Assembly (NCBI GenBank): GCA_963575745.1
Contig: CAUYUJ010000734.1
Location: 37,501 to 101,500 of the forward strand
Direction of reading: 5' to 3'
Length of the DNA stretch: 64,000 bases
From: Prorocentrum cordatum
Taxonomy: Eukaryota > Sar > Dinophyceae > Prorocentrales > Prorocentraceae
Shown: piece by piece, positions 43,360-53,809 of the stretch
Layout: every line of letters starts with the position of its first letter
Position numbering within the stretch: the stretch's first letter is position 1
Translations under genes and position numbers: made by a program
Notes under the pieces: generated by a model
What the model was told of the DNA's origin: nothing
Databases searched by the model: none
What the model saw: the letters and a program-made list of their open reading frames with translations, nothing else

Positions 43360-44188
43360 CCTCCTCCGCCATGAGAGGATTCTCATGACGCGGCGATGCC
43401 TGGGTGTAGAGGCTCTCCTCGAGCTCGAGCTCTGCTGACAAGGTGTCGGCGAAGGACTGGGCGCTGCTGTTGACACTCGGATTCCAGGGCCTGGCTGGCT
43501 GCGCGGCGCTGGCCTGAACCGTGGGCTTGCGGCTCCAGCGCGTCGAATGCTTGACAGGCGTCGTAGGCGCAGAGGGGGCTGCGGCGTCGACGACGCCGCT
43601 GGCCTCGGCACCGCCTGCCTCAACGCCGCCCACTGCCGCTGCGGCCGCGCCACCCTCGCCGCCACCTGCGCTGCCGCCCAGGTGCACCGCGGCCTGGCTC
43701 CCCGCCTCCTGGCTCTCCGCCAACTGGCTCGGCGCCACCAATGGCGCGTCGTCGCTTGACGTGCCGCTGCCTGGCTCGCCGCTTGCCTCGGCGCTGCTTG
43801 GCTCGCTTGCCTCGGCGCCGCTTGGCTCGCCGCCTGGCCCGCCGCTTGGCTCGGCGCCGCTTGGCTCGCCGCCTGCGCCGCGTGGTTCGCCGCTTGACAT
43901 GGCGCCGCCGCTTGCTGGAGCCTCCTGCTGGGCTTTCTCCATGGCCTCCCTCTGCGCAAGCAGCTGCCGCGCATGCAGACTGGTGAGGCCAATCCTCACC
44001 CCCTGGTCGGCCTGGTCGATCTTCGTCGTCAACTGCAGCAGCTGCTCCTCGTCGAGGTCATCGATGCGCTGGACTGCCAACGATGCCCTTGTGGCCTGAT
44101 CCATCTGCTCGCTGACCTGGCCTTCATCGGCCGACTCGGTGCTGCTGCCCTCCGCGCGCTCCACATCCAGAACCTTCGAGCGGCTCAA
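43316..44188 (-). CDS. 290-codon ORF, copy 1, unknown (Ser/Gly/Ala/Glu-rich)
   Basis: ATG at 44186-44188. The N-terminus MSRSKVLDVERAEGSSTESA and a helical QMDQATRASLAVQRIDDLDE segment look ordinary. The middle is a low-complexity GEPSGAEPSGGPGGEPSGAE region, followed by TPVKHSTRWSRKPTVQASA and an acidic ELELEESLY end. The last codons (WSTHVR, stop) are read from the palindrome core, so the real coding end may be a donor before it; cac/gtgcgt is available there. It is intact in both copies with few changes. No family was recognised. Confidence 0.5.
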   Translation of the reverse strand: MSRSKVLDVERAEGSSTESADEGQVSEQMDQATRASLAVQRIDDLDEEQLLQLTTKIDQADQGVRIGLTSLHARQLLAQREAMEKAQQEAPASGGAMSSGEPRGAGGEPSGAEPSGGPGGEPSGAEASEPSSAEASGEPGSGTSSDDAPLVAPSQLAESQEAGSQAAVHLGGSAGGGEGGAAAAAVGGVEAGGAEASGVVDAAAPSAPTTPVKHSTRWSRKPTVQASAAQPARPWNPSVNSSAQSFADTLSAELELEESLYTQASPRHENPLMAEEGSSAQRRAWSTHVR

Positions 44189-44189
44189 A

Positions 44190-44893
44190 GCTGTTTTGGA
44201 ACGACTTAGGAATCATGGAGGGCGATGGCGGCGGAGGAGGGAGGACGGGGGAGAGACGGGGAGGTAGGAGGGAAGGGGAAGCGAGATGGAGCTAGGGGGA
44301 ACGGGATGAATCTAAGGCTGGTGACTGGGTCATCATGGTTGCATGGGGCATTGGCGACTTCGCATACCCCCCAGAACGTGACCGCTCCCCTCGTCAACGG
44401 ACCCGCTGCCAGCTGCTATCATCGCACGGCCCAGGGGGGTGCGCCAGCAGTTTCTCGGGACCCCACTGCCACGAATGTAGCCCTTCATAAGGGTCTCGAG
44501 CCAGGACATTCAAATACGTCGTCTTGCAATAGGGTAGTTTGAACAATGACCCGAAAAGGACCCATTACAGGTTCAATGCTGTTGAATGGTCCTTTCGGGC
44601 CCCTTGCTGAATGTTCCATTCGGGCCTCTGTCCTGAATGTTCCTTTCCGGCCTCTGTGCTGAATGTTCCTTTCGGGCCTCTGTTCTGGCTCGAGCGTATT
44701 ACAACGTGTTGAATGTTCTTTTCGGGCCTCTGTGCTGATGTTCCTTATTACAACGTGTTGGCATTGCGTCGGGAACGGTCGAATGTCGGTGCTTCGCCCC
44801 CTCCTGGGGCGCGTCCTTGCCAGAGTCTCGAGGCGAGTCTGGCCGCGGCAACGCAACGAGGCTCCCCCTCGACCTCGAAACGCCCTCGAAGCC

Positions 44894-44946
<53 letters not shown>

Positions 44947-45270
44947 CGAACGACGACGACGACGACCGAACGACGACGTCGACCGAACGACGACGACGAC
45001 GACCGAACTTCGACGACGACGACGACGACGAAATCTTTTCCCCTTGCCCGAACGCTCGCCCAACCTCTCGCCGCCGCTGGCGGCTGTTCTCCACGGTCTC
45101 AGGCGCCGTTGTTCCTCGCCATCAGGCGGATGTTCGGCGTTCGCCCCAGCAATTGCCGCGGCTGCAATGCCGTAAACCAAGAACTTGCCCCCCGTAGCGG
45201 TTCTCGCGATGGAGGGGCAGGGGGAACAAGGATGAGGACTAAAGGGGAAGAGTATGGGGAAAGGATGAGG
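44190..45270. other. Spacer with 26-bp and GAC repeats, copy 1
   Basis: 44575-44745 holds about six copies of TGAATGTTCCTTTCGGGCCT followed by CTGTGC (26 bp). 44898-45035 is a (GAC)n/(CGA)n microsatellite with CCGAA interruptions. The minus frame through them has poly-Val/Arg and is not credible as protein. No other gene is seen. Confidence 0.65.
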
Positions 45271-45271
45271 A

Positions 45272-45337
45272 GGGGGTTATCGGGTCAACGGTAGGTCAAC
45301 GCACGTGCGTTGACCCCCCGTTGACCCGATGACCCCC
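45272..45337. repeat. 66-bp near-perfect palindrome, copy 1b
   Basis: Arms GGGGGTTATCGGGTCAACGG and CCGTTGACCCGATGACCCCC flank the perfect core GTCAACGCACGTGCGTTGAC (45295-45314). Only two or three positions mismatch. No loop separates the arms, so it would extrude as a cruciform or fold in RNA as a long hairpin. Confidence 0.9.
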
Positions 45338-45589
45338 GCCCTCCCCTATGTGGAACCGCTCTGATGGGTAAGTGGGTTAGCGGCGTTGCGGCCCCGACGC
45401 GGCTTGTTGGCCAAGTATCGGGCGTGCTGGAGGGCCTTCGTCCATGGAGTCGGCCGAATCCACGTTCACCGCGGGGCGGCCGTCCTGGGGACATCGGCGG
45501 AGGGGGGGTGGAGGAAGGCCGAAGGAAGAGGACAGAATGATTTCGATCCAAATCGTCGACCTATCTCGGATTACCCAGTGGACCGGGTT

Positions 45590-45845
45590 ACGATCGGAGG
45601 ATCTAGGGAGAATTGGTAATATGGGGGAGGAGGAGGAGGATCGGAGGATCTAACATCGGAGGATCTAGGATCGGAGGATCTAGGATCGGACGACGTTCGG
45701 ACGATCGGAGGATCTAGGATCGGAGGACCTAGGATCGGACGATCGGAGGATATAGGATGAGACGATCGGAGGATCTAGGATCGGAGGCCCCAGGATCGGA
45801 CGATCGGACGATCGGAGGATCTAGGATCGGAGGATCGGACGACGT
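45590..45845. repeat. GGATCGGAGGATCTAGGATC-type minisatellite, copy 1
   Basis: About 14 irregular copies of ATCGGAGGATCTAGG or ATCGGACG. It underlies the spurious C-terminal tail of the acidic ORF. Confidence 0.85.
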
Positions 45846-46601
45846 TTTGAAACAAGTGTCCTGGTCTGGCGCCATTGGTCCCGAAGATGTTGCCCTGCTC
45901 GGTGATGCGCTGGTTGCCATAGGTGTCGCCCCGCTCGCTGGTGCCGCTGGCCTTGCCTTGCTCGCTGGTGCCGCTGGCTCTGCCTCGCTCGCTGGTGCCG
46001 CTGCCTCTGCCTCGCTCGCTGGTGCCGCTGGCGCTTCCTCGCTCGCTGGTGCCGCCGCTGGAGGCCTCTTCATCTTTGGCGCTTCCTCATGTGCCGCCGC
46101 AGGCCTCTTCATCTTTGGCGATTCCTCATGTTTCTCCTCGCCCTCATCCTCCTCCGCCGCAGCGGCGGGCCTTTTCATTCTCAAGGCTTCGCCATCGCCC
46201 TCATCCTCATCCTCCGCCGCGCTCGCTGGTTTCTTGAGCGCTGGCTTTTTGCGAACTTCCTCCTCTTCTTCCTCATTTTCTTCAGCCGTTTCCTCCTCGC
46301 CATCTTCCTCAGCCTCTTCAGCGTCTCCTTCTTCTTCCTCCTCCTCCTCGTCCTCCTCCTCGTCCTCCTCCTCCTCTTCGTCTGCGTCATCCTCCTCCGC
46401 CTTCGCGCCCTCGTTCTTCTTCTCGTTGCCGTCGTCTTGGGACGTCGCGGCCGCAGGCTGTTTGGTATCCGACTTCGATGCTGATGCTGGCTTCTTACTG
46501 GCAGCAGTCTGCTTGGGCGCTGGTTTGACGTGCTCCTTTTTTTGTTCCTCTGCCTTTTCTTTCGGCATGCCATTGATCATCTCTGTCATCAGCTTCTTCA
46601 T
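45729..46601 (-). CDS. Acidic KRPA-repeat protein, copy 1
   Basis: ATG at 46599-46601. MKKLMTEMINGMPKEKAEEQ is followed by a Lys/Pro/Ala part (KPAPKQTAASKKPASASKSD), about 60 mostly Glu/Asp residues, three to four MKRPAAA modules and APASEAEPAAPASKARPAAP repeats. The last ~45 codons are read from the GGATCGGAGG minisatellite and are probably not coding. The composition resembles nuclear acidic proteins; KRPA-rich proteins are frequent in dinoflagellate predictions (recollection, not verified). It is intact in both copies. Confidence 0.45.
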   Translation of the reverse strand: MKKLMTEMINGMPKEKAEEQKKEHVKPAPKQTAASKKPASASKSDTKQPAAATSQDDGNEKKNEGAKAEEDDADEEEEEDEEEDEEEEEEEGDAEEAEEDGEEETAEENEEEEEEVRKKPALKKPASAAEDEDEGDGEALRMKRPAAAAEEDEGEEKHEESPKMKRPAAAHEEAPKMKRPPAAAPASEEAPAAPASEAEAAAPASEAEPAAPASKARPAAPASGATPMATSASPSRATSSGPMAPDQDTCFKTSSDPPILDPPIVRSSDPGASDPRSSDRLILYPPIVRS

Positions 46602-46616
46602 GCAGGTTTGTTTGAG

Positions 46617-46716
46617 NNNNNNNNNNNNNNNNNNNNNNNNNNNNNNNNNNNNNNNNNNNNNNNNNNNNNNNNNNNNNNNNNNNNNNNNNNNNNNNNNNNN
46701 NNNNNNNNNNNNNNNN
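46617..46716. other. 100-N assembly gap
   Basis: Exactly 100 undetermined bases, the usual placeholder for a gap of unknown size. It sits at the junction of the two 8.2-kb units, so their true spacing, and whether they are adjacent at all, is not established. Open frames reading through it are meaningless. Confidence 0.98.
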
Positions 46717-48379
46717 CTCGTGGGCCTTCAACCTCACGACCTGTCCTACATGCACACCTCTTACGGTAGACTTCTCCTTCGGCATACCCCACAAAGTACT
46801 CAGAGTGAGGTCGCCGAGCCGATCAGCCCAGGGTATGCGTTCACGATCTTGCCACTCGAACATCATGTTTCCGATCTTTTTCACTGCTGATTCGATCGTC
46901 GTGTTTTTGTTCCCGAACAGTTTCCAATGGTTTGCCAGGATGACCCGCCACATGATAGCGCTTAAGAGCCGCCAGGCGATCCCTGAACATAGCGCGTGCA
47001 TCAAATCCACAGCGCAAGCCCTGTGAGGCTGCACTCCTGTCTCAGCACAAAATATCGGGTTCCTGTGCCGCACAAGCCCGCTCGGTTGCTTACCTACTCC
47101 AGATGTCTGCCCCCGCCAGAACACAACGTTTGTTGGGGTCTTGGAATTGTGAAAAACTTGTTGGGTTCTGCAACGCATCAGACGAAGTCAAGGTGTCGCC
47201 TTTCTTCAACACGCCTAGATCGCGTACAAGGGTGGGGCCATACATTTTCACACCTGTTTTGAACTCGATCGACTTCGACACAATCTGCAGGGTCTCATTG
47301 CCAGGCACGTGAACGACGCGCTCGCACGAGCGGCACAATGATTTATATTCACCGTCGCGGACCGCTTCCCATGGCCACTCATTGTCCCGCATGCAATCGT
47401 AATGTGCATGCATGTTTTGTTTAGTACACTTGCAGAAGATACATGGATTGTAGGTAGCCGAAACTGCTGGGAGCCCGTGGGTTTTATGCACGTCCACGAG
47501 ATCCCCCTTGACCCAGCACGTTGCCCCGATGAAGCCCAGGTCACGGCCGTATGCCGACAGCATACGTGTCATGACATGGTTTTCTGGCCACGGTTTTCCA
47601 TACATGTCCACCTCTGGCCGTTTCCCAAGCGCCATTGCCTCTAAAACGTACCTAAGATATCGTAGAACCACCCAGTTAGAATGCCACCCTTTACACCCAC
47701 ATCGACAATTTATACTTGCGCGCCACGTGGCCACCAAATGCCTCTTCTCCGAAACCATATTTACCAACCGCACCCCAGTCATGCTATCACAATTGGAATT
47801 AGTAGGGCTCTCATACCTGACCCCGTCAGTGTATTAAGCAGGTGGCATGAGCCGAGTCAACTGCTCAGCGTTGCAGCGCTTGGCCACAGGGTGATCGCGA
47901 ACGCACGGGGGCCACACTTTAGAATTGCAATCGGCGAAGAGGCTGGGCTGGTCTCGCAACTCCTCTGCAATACTCTCAAACGCAAGAGACACTTGCAATG
48001 ATATCGTGTCGGACAAGCCTTTCCTCGGTAGAGACCTCGGTACATTTATGTATGTATGTTGGTTTGTTCCTTGAAACTGGGTGTCGAGGTATTGCTGGTA
48101 CCTGCCGCTTTGGAGCCCAGGAGGTTGGGAATACTTCTGAAAGTCGCCACCGAGGCATCCTGCCTCAAAGGCAAGGTGGCAAGATACAGCAAAATCTTGG
48201 GCGCTGATCTTGCCGACAGCGTAAAGCCCTTCAAAATGCCGCAATAGATCGGCACCCGCCTTCCGCATTGTTGTGACATGCGCATTGAATTCCTCCTGCT
48301 CGTATACTGGTATGTACTGCTCCATATCTACATACGTGAAACGTCTCACCTTGCCTTTCCGTACTCTTGATGATGCCAC
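46717..48379 (-). pseudogene. DDE-transposase-like gene, copy 2 (truncated at the gap)
   Basis: Nearly identical to copy 1 from the ATG at 48379. It has a nonsense change at about 47835 (GCT TAA TAC where copy 1 has GCT TTA TAC, just before TDGVRY) and a frameshift near 47155 (aaaaacttgttggg versus aaactctgcggg). At the 8-T position of copy 1 this copy is in frame (SIEFKTGVKMYGP). The conserved CAVDLMHALCSGIAWRLLSA block is present. The C-terminal part is lost in the gap. Confidence 0.6.
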
Positions 48380-49104
48380 TGCGGGGTCGGGCAGCTATTC
48401 AACGCCAGCGCGCGGAACAATTAATCCGCTGCTCGAGCACACATGCCTTCGCGAGTTCGATGTTGGCATATAGCGATGTACACATACGCGTTTCCAATGT
48501 ACATGTTCCACTTCGATCTCACCCCCCCAACCTTCGACGATCGATCCCACCCGATCGATCTCACTAATGCGCAAATGAACCCAAGACAACCGTCAATAAC
48601 AATTGGCTAAAGGGTTGGCATGGGTGCTCGGCGTGCGTCGCCACGTGCACAAGGAATCGCCTTGCGCTCTGCACTGCCTCGGTTGCTTGTACTCCTCCCC
48701 TTACCCCCCCCCCGCGGCCCACGGACCACCGAATCGGATCTCGAACAGGCCCGCGGGGCCCGTTAACGAGCAACGGGCCACGATCTGCTGGGTGCCCATC
48801 CCCCTCCTTATCCGCATTGCGACGTCCAGCGTCGCTCGAGGCCAGCGCAGCAAATTAAATTCAAAAGAGGGACAGGCACGATGTGCAGCACCTGGTCAGA
48901 CCTCGGGAGTTTCAGAATCCTCGGTCCTCTATCCTTCTCCTCCCTCCTCCCTCCCACCTTTCCTGCTCCCTTCCCCCCCTCCCTCCTCCTCCCCCGTCCC
49001 CCCTCTCTCTCTTCCCCAGTTCGACCCTGCGGCCCAGGGAAACCAGGTGCACCATCGAGCGAACACAGGAAAGTGGTCAACGGACAACGTGGGGGCCCGC
49101 CCAG

Positions 49105-49235
49105 TCAACGGTCAACGGGTCAACGGTCGGTCAACGCTGACCCATTGACCGTTGACTTTTGTATATATATATAGCGTTTAATGGGCGGTTAACGGGGGTC
49201 AACGGGGGGTCGGTCAACGCTCAGTCTGGGCGCCC
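49105..49235. repeat. GTCAACG-rich spacer, copy 2
   Basis: Same arrangement as 40905-41035, with a shorter TA run (49161-49172) and one GTTAACG variant. Confidence 0.7.
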
Positions 49236-49266
49236 GCGGGGGCCCATCTGCCCGTGCCGGGCGCGA

Positions 49267-49301
49267 AAATCCAGGGCGCGCACCGCGCGCGCCCTGGATT
49301 T
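49267..49301. repeat. 35-bp hairpin, copy 2
   Basis: Identical arms AAATCCAGGGCGCGC as at 41071-41105. Confidence 0.85.
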
Positions 49302-49519
49302 CCACCGCGCGCCTGGGATTTCCTGGTCTGGGCTGGACTTTCTGACGAGGGGGAGGGGGGCGAGGGGGTTGAGGAGGAGGAGGAGGAGGACCTGCAGCGC
49401 CCCAGCCGCAGCGTCGGCCGCTCCACCTCCACGATCGCCCTCGCGAGGCAACTCCACTCGCCCTCGGGGGGGGGGCAACTTTGCAAGGATCAGGATGAGG
49501 ATTGAAAGATGGAGGGCGA

Positions 49520-49735
49520 GGAGGAGGAGGAGGAGGAGGACGTGGGAGGAGGAGGAGGAGGAGGAGGAGGAGGAGGAGGAGGAGGAGGAGGAGGAGGAGG
49601 AGGAGCGAACGGTTGAGGATGAATGACGGAAAGGGGAAGGCTCTCGAGGGGCAGGGGATGCAGGAGTACGGGGAGGAGGAGGAGGAGGAGGAGAAGGAGG
49701 AGGAGGAGGAGGAGGCGGAGGATAACTTGGATGAC
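49520..49735. repeat. GGA-rich tract, copy 2
   Basis: The first (GGA)n run is about 18 bp longer than in copy 1 and the second shorter, showing independent length change. Confidence 0.85.
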
Positions 49736-49834
49736 AGGGGTGAGGAAGAGGAGGATTTGTATTCCGCTGGCATGCCTGAGCCCACGAGTTGCCACATACA
49801 GGCACCCACTCGAGGAGGTCGGCGCAGTAGTCCA

Positions 49835-51399
49835 TCACGACCCCTGGCGCTTCCTCTTCTTCGCGCCGTCCTTGGCAGTAGCGGGGGCCTTTTCCTTCTG
49901 GATCTTCTGCTTCTCGTTCGCGCGAGCCTGGTGGGCGGCGCTGAGCAAGCGCGACTCCGACTGGAGCTCGATGATGAGGGGGCCGATCGTGTCCACGAAT
50001 TTCTTCAGCTGCACCTCGAACTCCTTCTCCTGCTTGCCCGTCTTTGCACAGGCGGCCACGGTGGTCAGCTCCTTGCTGGTGAACTTCCCAAACCAGTCTT
50101 TCTCGCGGATAGCCTGCGTCAGCTTCTCCTCGGCCTCGACGAGCGCCTTCTGCGCATCCGAGTTGTTGAAGTAGGCCCACTCTCCGATCGCCTTCTGGAT
50201 CTCCGCCTTGATCGAGATGCAGCTCGCAGTGGCCAGGCTGTAGTTGAGCTTGGTCGTCTTCGCCGCGGCCATCTTCATCTGGAGGGGTGTCTGCTCCTTC
50301 TTCTGCCTCGTAGCAGGCGGCTCTTCTGGACCAGGTGCAGTCTCGGTGCCACGGGCCTTTCTTTTCGCGCCTGCTTTCGGCGCGCGCGGCTGTGCCTGTC
50401 TCGCCAGTGGACTTGCCTCCACCTGCCTCGGCCCCCGCGGCTGCGGCTGCGATGGTCGCCTGCCCAGCTGCGGCTGCGGCGATCGACTGCGCGGCGGCTG
50501 CCTCCTTCGACTCGATGGCCGCGATCGCAGCAGCGGCCGCCTTCTGATTTCTCAAATTCTCCTGCTGCCGCATCTCGCCCATCTGAGCCTGGAGCGTGCC
50601 CATGGCGTCAGCGAGGTTCGTCTTGTTGCCGCCCTCCTTGAACCACTTCTTCGTGAGGGACCACACCTCCTCCAGGTCCTCCGACACGCCCTCGACGTTG
50701 TACAAGAAGAGGATGTCCTTGCGCCACTCGCACCACTTTGCCTGAGGACTCATCCTCCTGCCCCCTCCTCGTCGCCCTCCTCCTCCTCCTCCATCCCTCC
50801 TCACCCGAAGCTCCTCCCCGTTAAACGCTCGTCCACCTCCTCCGAGAAAAGTTGCCAGGAAGTGTGTTTGCAAGCCCTGGTGCCCACGGATGGCCCATGG
50901 CCAAGCATCGCAAAGCGTAGTTGGCGGCGTTCAGCTTGCCCTGGCGCCCGCCGCCCTCCTCCACGATGATCCTGTTGGCGCACAGGTACCTGCCGTCCGA
51001 GTACTCGCGCTTCTTGTAGTTCTTCGTGTGGGTCTTCTCCATGACCCACTCGCAATATTTCTCCTTGAGACACTTGACCCTGAACGCCTCTTGCCGATCT
51101 GGTTTCCCTTGGAGGGCCGCGTAGTCCGCCTTGTCCTTCTGCGATTGCTTGCTGCTGCCATTGATATGCCTCTGCCAGCGTCCAGCAGCAGGATTGCCTG
51201 CCTTGCCCTTGGTGCCGAACTTGAGCTCAGCGTCGCGCATCTGCTTCCAAAAGGTGCCGTTATTGCAGGTCTCGTCGATCTCGAAGCCCATCGGGTCAGC
51301 GCCGCCTTCCTGGGAGTCAAGGTGCGACTTCCGCCCGGGGGAGTGGAAGACGCTCGCGAGCTTCTCCGCGAAAGCCTTCTCATCCTCAAGGTTGGACAT
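49835..51399 (-). pseudogene. Two-exon gene of unknown function, copy 2 (frameshifted exon 2, GC donor)
   Basis: Exon 1 (50872-51399) is intact at 528 nt. The intron 50742-50871 starts GCAAAC instead of GTAAAC and ends cctcag. Exon 2 (49835-50741) is 907 nt, four more than in copy 1, owing to an extra GCGC near 50384, which breaks the frame within the Ala-rich middle. Product and domains are as for copy 1. Confidence 0.55.
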
Positions 51400-51431
51400 G
51401 TCGGACGCCTGCGGGGCGGCCAAAGTTGAGG

Positions 51432-51500
51432 AATCGAAGAGGAGGAGGAGGAGGAGGAGGAGGAGGAGGAGGAGGAGGAGGAGGAGGAGGAGGAAGAGGA
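51432..51500. repeat. GGA run, copy 2
   Basis: (GGA)n of about 60 bp, longer than in copy 1, next to the palindrome. Confidence 0.9.
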
Positions 51501-51526
51501 GTCATCGGGTCAACGTGCGATGACCA

Positions 51527-51591
51527 GGTCATCGGGTCAACGCACGGTCAACGCACGTGCGTTGACCAGGCTCTCCGTTGAGCCGATGACC
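51527..51591. repeat. Long palindrome, copy 2a
   Basis: The perfect core GTCAACGCACGTGCGTTGAC is at 51547-51566 with the same outer arms as at 43295-43359. Confidence 0.85.
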
Positions 51592-52420
51592 CCTCCTCCG
51601 CCATGAGAGGATTCTCATGACGCGGCGATGCCTGGGTGTAGAGGCTCTCCTCGAGCTCGAGCTCTGCTGACAAGGTGTCGGCGAAGGACTGGGCGCTGCT
51701 GTTGACGCTCGGATTCCAGGGCCTGGCTGGCTGCGCGGCGCTGGCCTGAACCGTGGGCTTGCGGCTCCAGCGCGTCGAATGCTTGACAGGCGTCGTAGGC
51801 GCAGAGGGGGCTGCGGCGTCGACGACGCCGCTGGCCTCGGCACCGCCTGCCTCGACGCCGCCCACTGCCGCTGCGGCCGCGCCACCCTCGCCGCCACCTG
51901 CGCTGCCGCCCAGGTGCGCCGCGGCCTGGCTCCCCGCCTCCTGGCTCTCCGCCAACTGGCTCGGCGCCACCAATGGCGCGTCGTCGCTTGACGTGCCGCT
52001 GCCTGGCTCGCCGCTTGCCTCGGCGCTGCTTGGCTCGCTTGCCTCGGCGCCGCTTGGCTCGCCGCCTGGCCCGCCGCTTGGCTCGGCGCCGCTTGGCTCG
52101 CCGCCTGCGCCGCGTGGCTCGCCGCTTGACATGGCGCCGCCGCTTGCTGGGGCCTCCTGCTGGGCTTTCTCCATGGCCCCCCTCTGCGCAAGCAGCTGCC
52201 GCGCCTGCAGACTGGTGAGGCCAATCCTCACCCCCTGGTCGGCCTGGTCGATCTTCGTCGTCAACTGCAGCAGCTGCTCCTCGTCGAGGTCATCGATGCG
52301 CTGGACTGCCAACGATGCCCTTGTGGCCTGATCCATCTGCTCGCTGACCTGGCCTTCATCGGCCGACTCGGTGCTGCTGTCCTCCACGCGCTCCACATCC
52401 AGAACCTTCGAGCGGCTCAA
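51548..52420 (-). CDS. 290-codon ORF, copy 2, unknown
   Basis: Same length as copy 1 with a handful of substitutions (for example VEDSSTES for AEGSSTES near the N-terminus) and no lesion. That an open frame of this length survives in both copies while its neighbours are broken gives weak support for coding. It ends inside the palindrome core as in copy 1. Confidence 0.5.
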   Translation of the reverse strand: MSRSKVLDVERVEDSSTESADEGQVSEQMDQATRASLAVQRIDDLDEEQLLQLTTKIDQADQGVRIGLTSLQARQLLAQRGAMEKAQQEAPASGGAMSSGEPRGAGGEPSGAEPSGGPGGEPSGAEASEPSSAEASGEPGSGTSSDDAPLVAPSQLAESQEAGSQAAAHLGGSAGGGEGGAAAAAVGGVEAGGAEASGVVDAAAPSAPTTPVKHSTRWSRKPTVQASAAQPARPWNPSVNSSAQSFADTLSAELELEESLYTQASPRHENPLMAEEGSSAQRRAWSTHVR

Positions 52421-52421
52421 A

Positions 52422-53125
52422 GCTGTTTTGGAACGATTTAGGAATCATGGAGGGCGATGGCGGCGGAGGAGGGAGGACGGGGGAGAGACGGGGAGGTAGG
52501 AGGGAAGGGGAAGCGAGATGGAGCTAGGGGGAACGGGGTGAATCTAAGGCTGGTGACTGGGTCATCATGGTTGCATGGGGCATTGGCGACTTCGCATACC
52601 CCCCAGAACGTGACCGCTCCCCTCGTCAACGGACCCGCTGCCAGCTGCTGTCATCGCACGGCCCAGGGGGGTGCGCCAGCAGTTTCTCGGGACCCCACTG
52701 CCACGAATGTAGCCCTTCATAAGGGTCTCGAGCCAGGGCATTTAAATACGTCGTCTTGCAATAGGGTAGTTTGAACAATGACCCGAAAAGGACCCATTAC
52801 AGGTTCAATGCTGTTGAATGTTCCTTTCGGGCCCCTTGCTGAATGTTCCATTCGGGCCTCTGTCCTGAATGTTCCTTTCGGGCCTCTGTGCTGAATGTTC
52901 CTTTCGGTCCTCTGTTCTGGCTCGAGCGTATTACAACGTGTTGAATGTTCTTTTCGGGCCTCTGTGCTGATGTTCCATATTACAACGTGTTGGCATTGCG
53001 TCGGGAACGGTCGAATGTCGGTGCTTCGCCCCCTCCTGGGGCGCGTCCTTGCCAGAGTCTCGAGGCGAGTCTGGCCGCGGCAACGCAACGAGGCTCCCCC
53101 TCGACCTCGAAACGCCCTCGAAGCC

Positions 53126-53166
<41 letters not shown>

Positions 53167-53490
53167 CGAACGACGACGACGACGACGACCGAACGACGAC
53201 GTCGACCGAACGACGACGACGATCGAACTTCGACGACGACGACGACGACGAAATCTTTTCCCCTTGCCCGAACGCTCGCCCAACCTCTCGCCGCCGCTGG
53301 CGGCTGTTCTCCACGGTCTCAGGCGCCGTTGTTCCTCGCCATCAGGCGGATGTTCGGCGTTCGCCCCAGCAATTGCCGCGGCTGCAATGCCGTGAACCAA
53401 GAACTTGCCCCCCGTAGCGGTTCTCGCGATGGAGGGGCAGGGGGAACAAGGATGAGGACTAAAGGGGAAGAGTATGGGGAAAGGATGAGG
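52422..53490. other. Spacer with 26-bp and GAC repeats, copy 2
   Basis: TGAATGTTCCTTTCGGGCCT-type repeats are at 52795-52970. The (GAC)n run at 53127-53255 is shorter than in copy 1. Nothing else recognised. Confidence 0.65.
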
Positions 53491-53491
53491 A

Positions 53492-53557
53492 GGGGGTTAT
53501 CGGGTCAACGGTAGGTCAACGCACGTGCGTTGACCCCCCGTTGACCCGATGACCCCC
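53492..53557. repeat. 66-bp palindrome, copy 2b
   Basis: Same as 45272-45337; core at 53515-53534. Confidence 0.9.
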
Positions 53558-53809
53558 GCCCTCCCCTATGTGGAACCGCTCTGATGGGTAAGTGGGTTAG
53601 CGGCGTTGCGGCCCCGACGCGGCTTGTTGGCCAAGTATCGGGCGTGCTGGAGGGCCTTCGTCCATGGAGTCGGCCGAATCCACGTTCACCGCGGGGCGGC
53701 CGTCCTGGGGACATCGGCGGAGGGGGGGTGGAGGAAGGCCGAAGGAAGAGGACAGAATGATTTCGATCCAAATCGTCGACCTATCTCGGATTACCCAGTG
53801 GACCGGGTT

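Larger units (their letters stand above)
38517..46606. repeat. 8.2-kb tandem duplication, unit 1
   Basis: Every feature here recurs 8200-8232 bp to the right with about 97 percent identity by eye: transposase start 40179/48379, intron start 42650/50871, stop 41615/49835, ORF start 44188/52420 and ORF start 46601/54824. Homology stops about 5 bp upstream (sense direction) of the acidic ORF's ATG, 10 bp before the N gap. Confidence 0.9.

Noticed and set aside
44485-45180. 231-codon minus ORF with poly-Val/Arg
   Set aside because: Its length comes from the (GAC)n microsatellite and 26-bp repeats; the same region is open in other frames.
45757-46890. 377-codon ORF crossing the gap
   Set aside because: It runs through 100 Ns and antisense to the acidic ORF.
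49221-50873. 550-codon minus ORF
   Set aside because: Created by the GCGC frameshift in exon 2 of the unknown two-exon gene and by reading through poly-Pro/Ser from the GGA tract; the supported frame stops at 49835.
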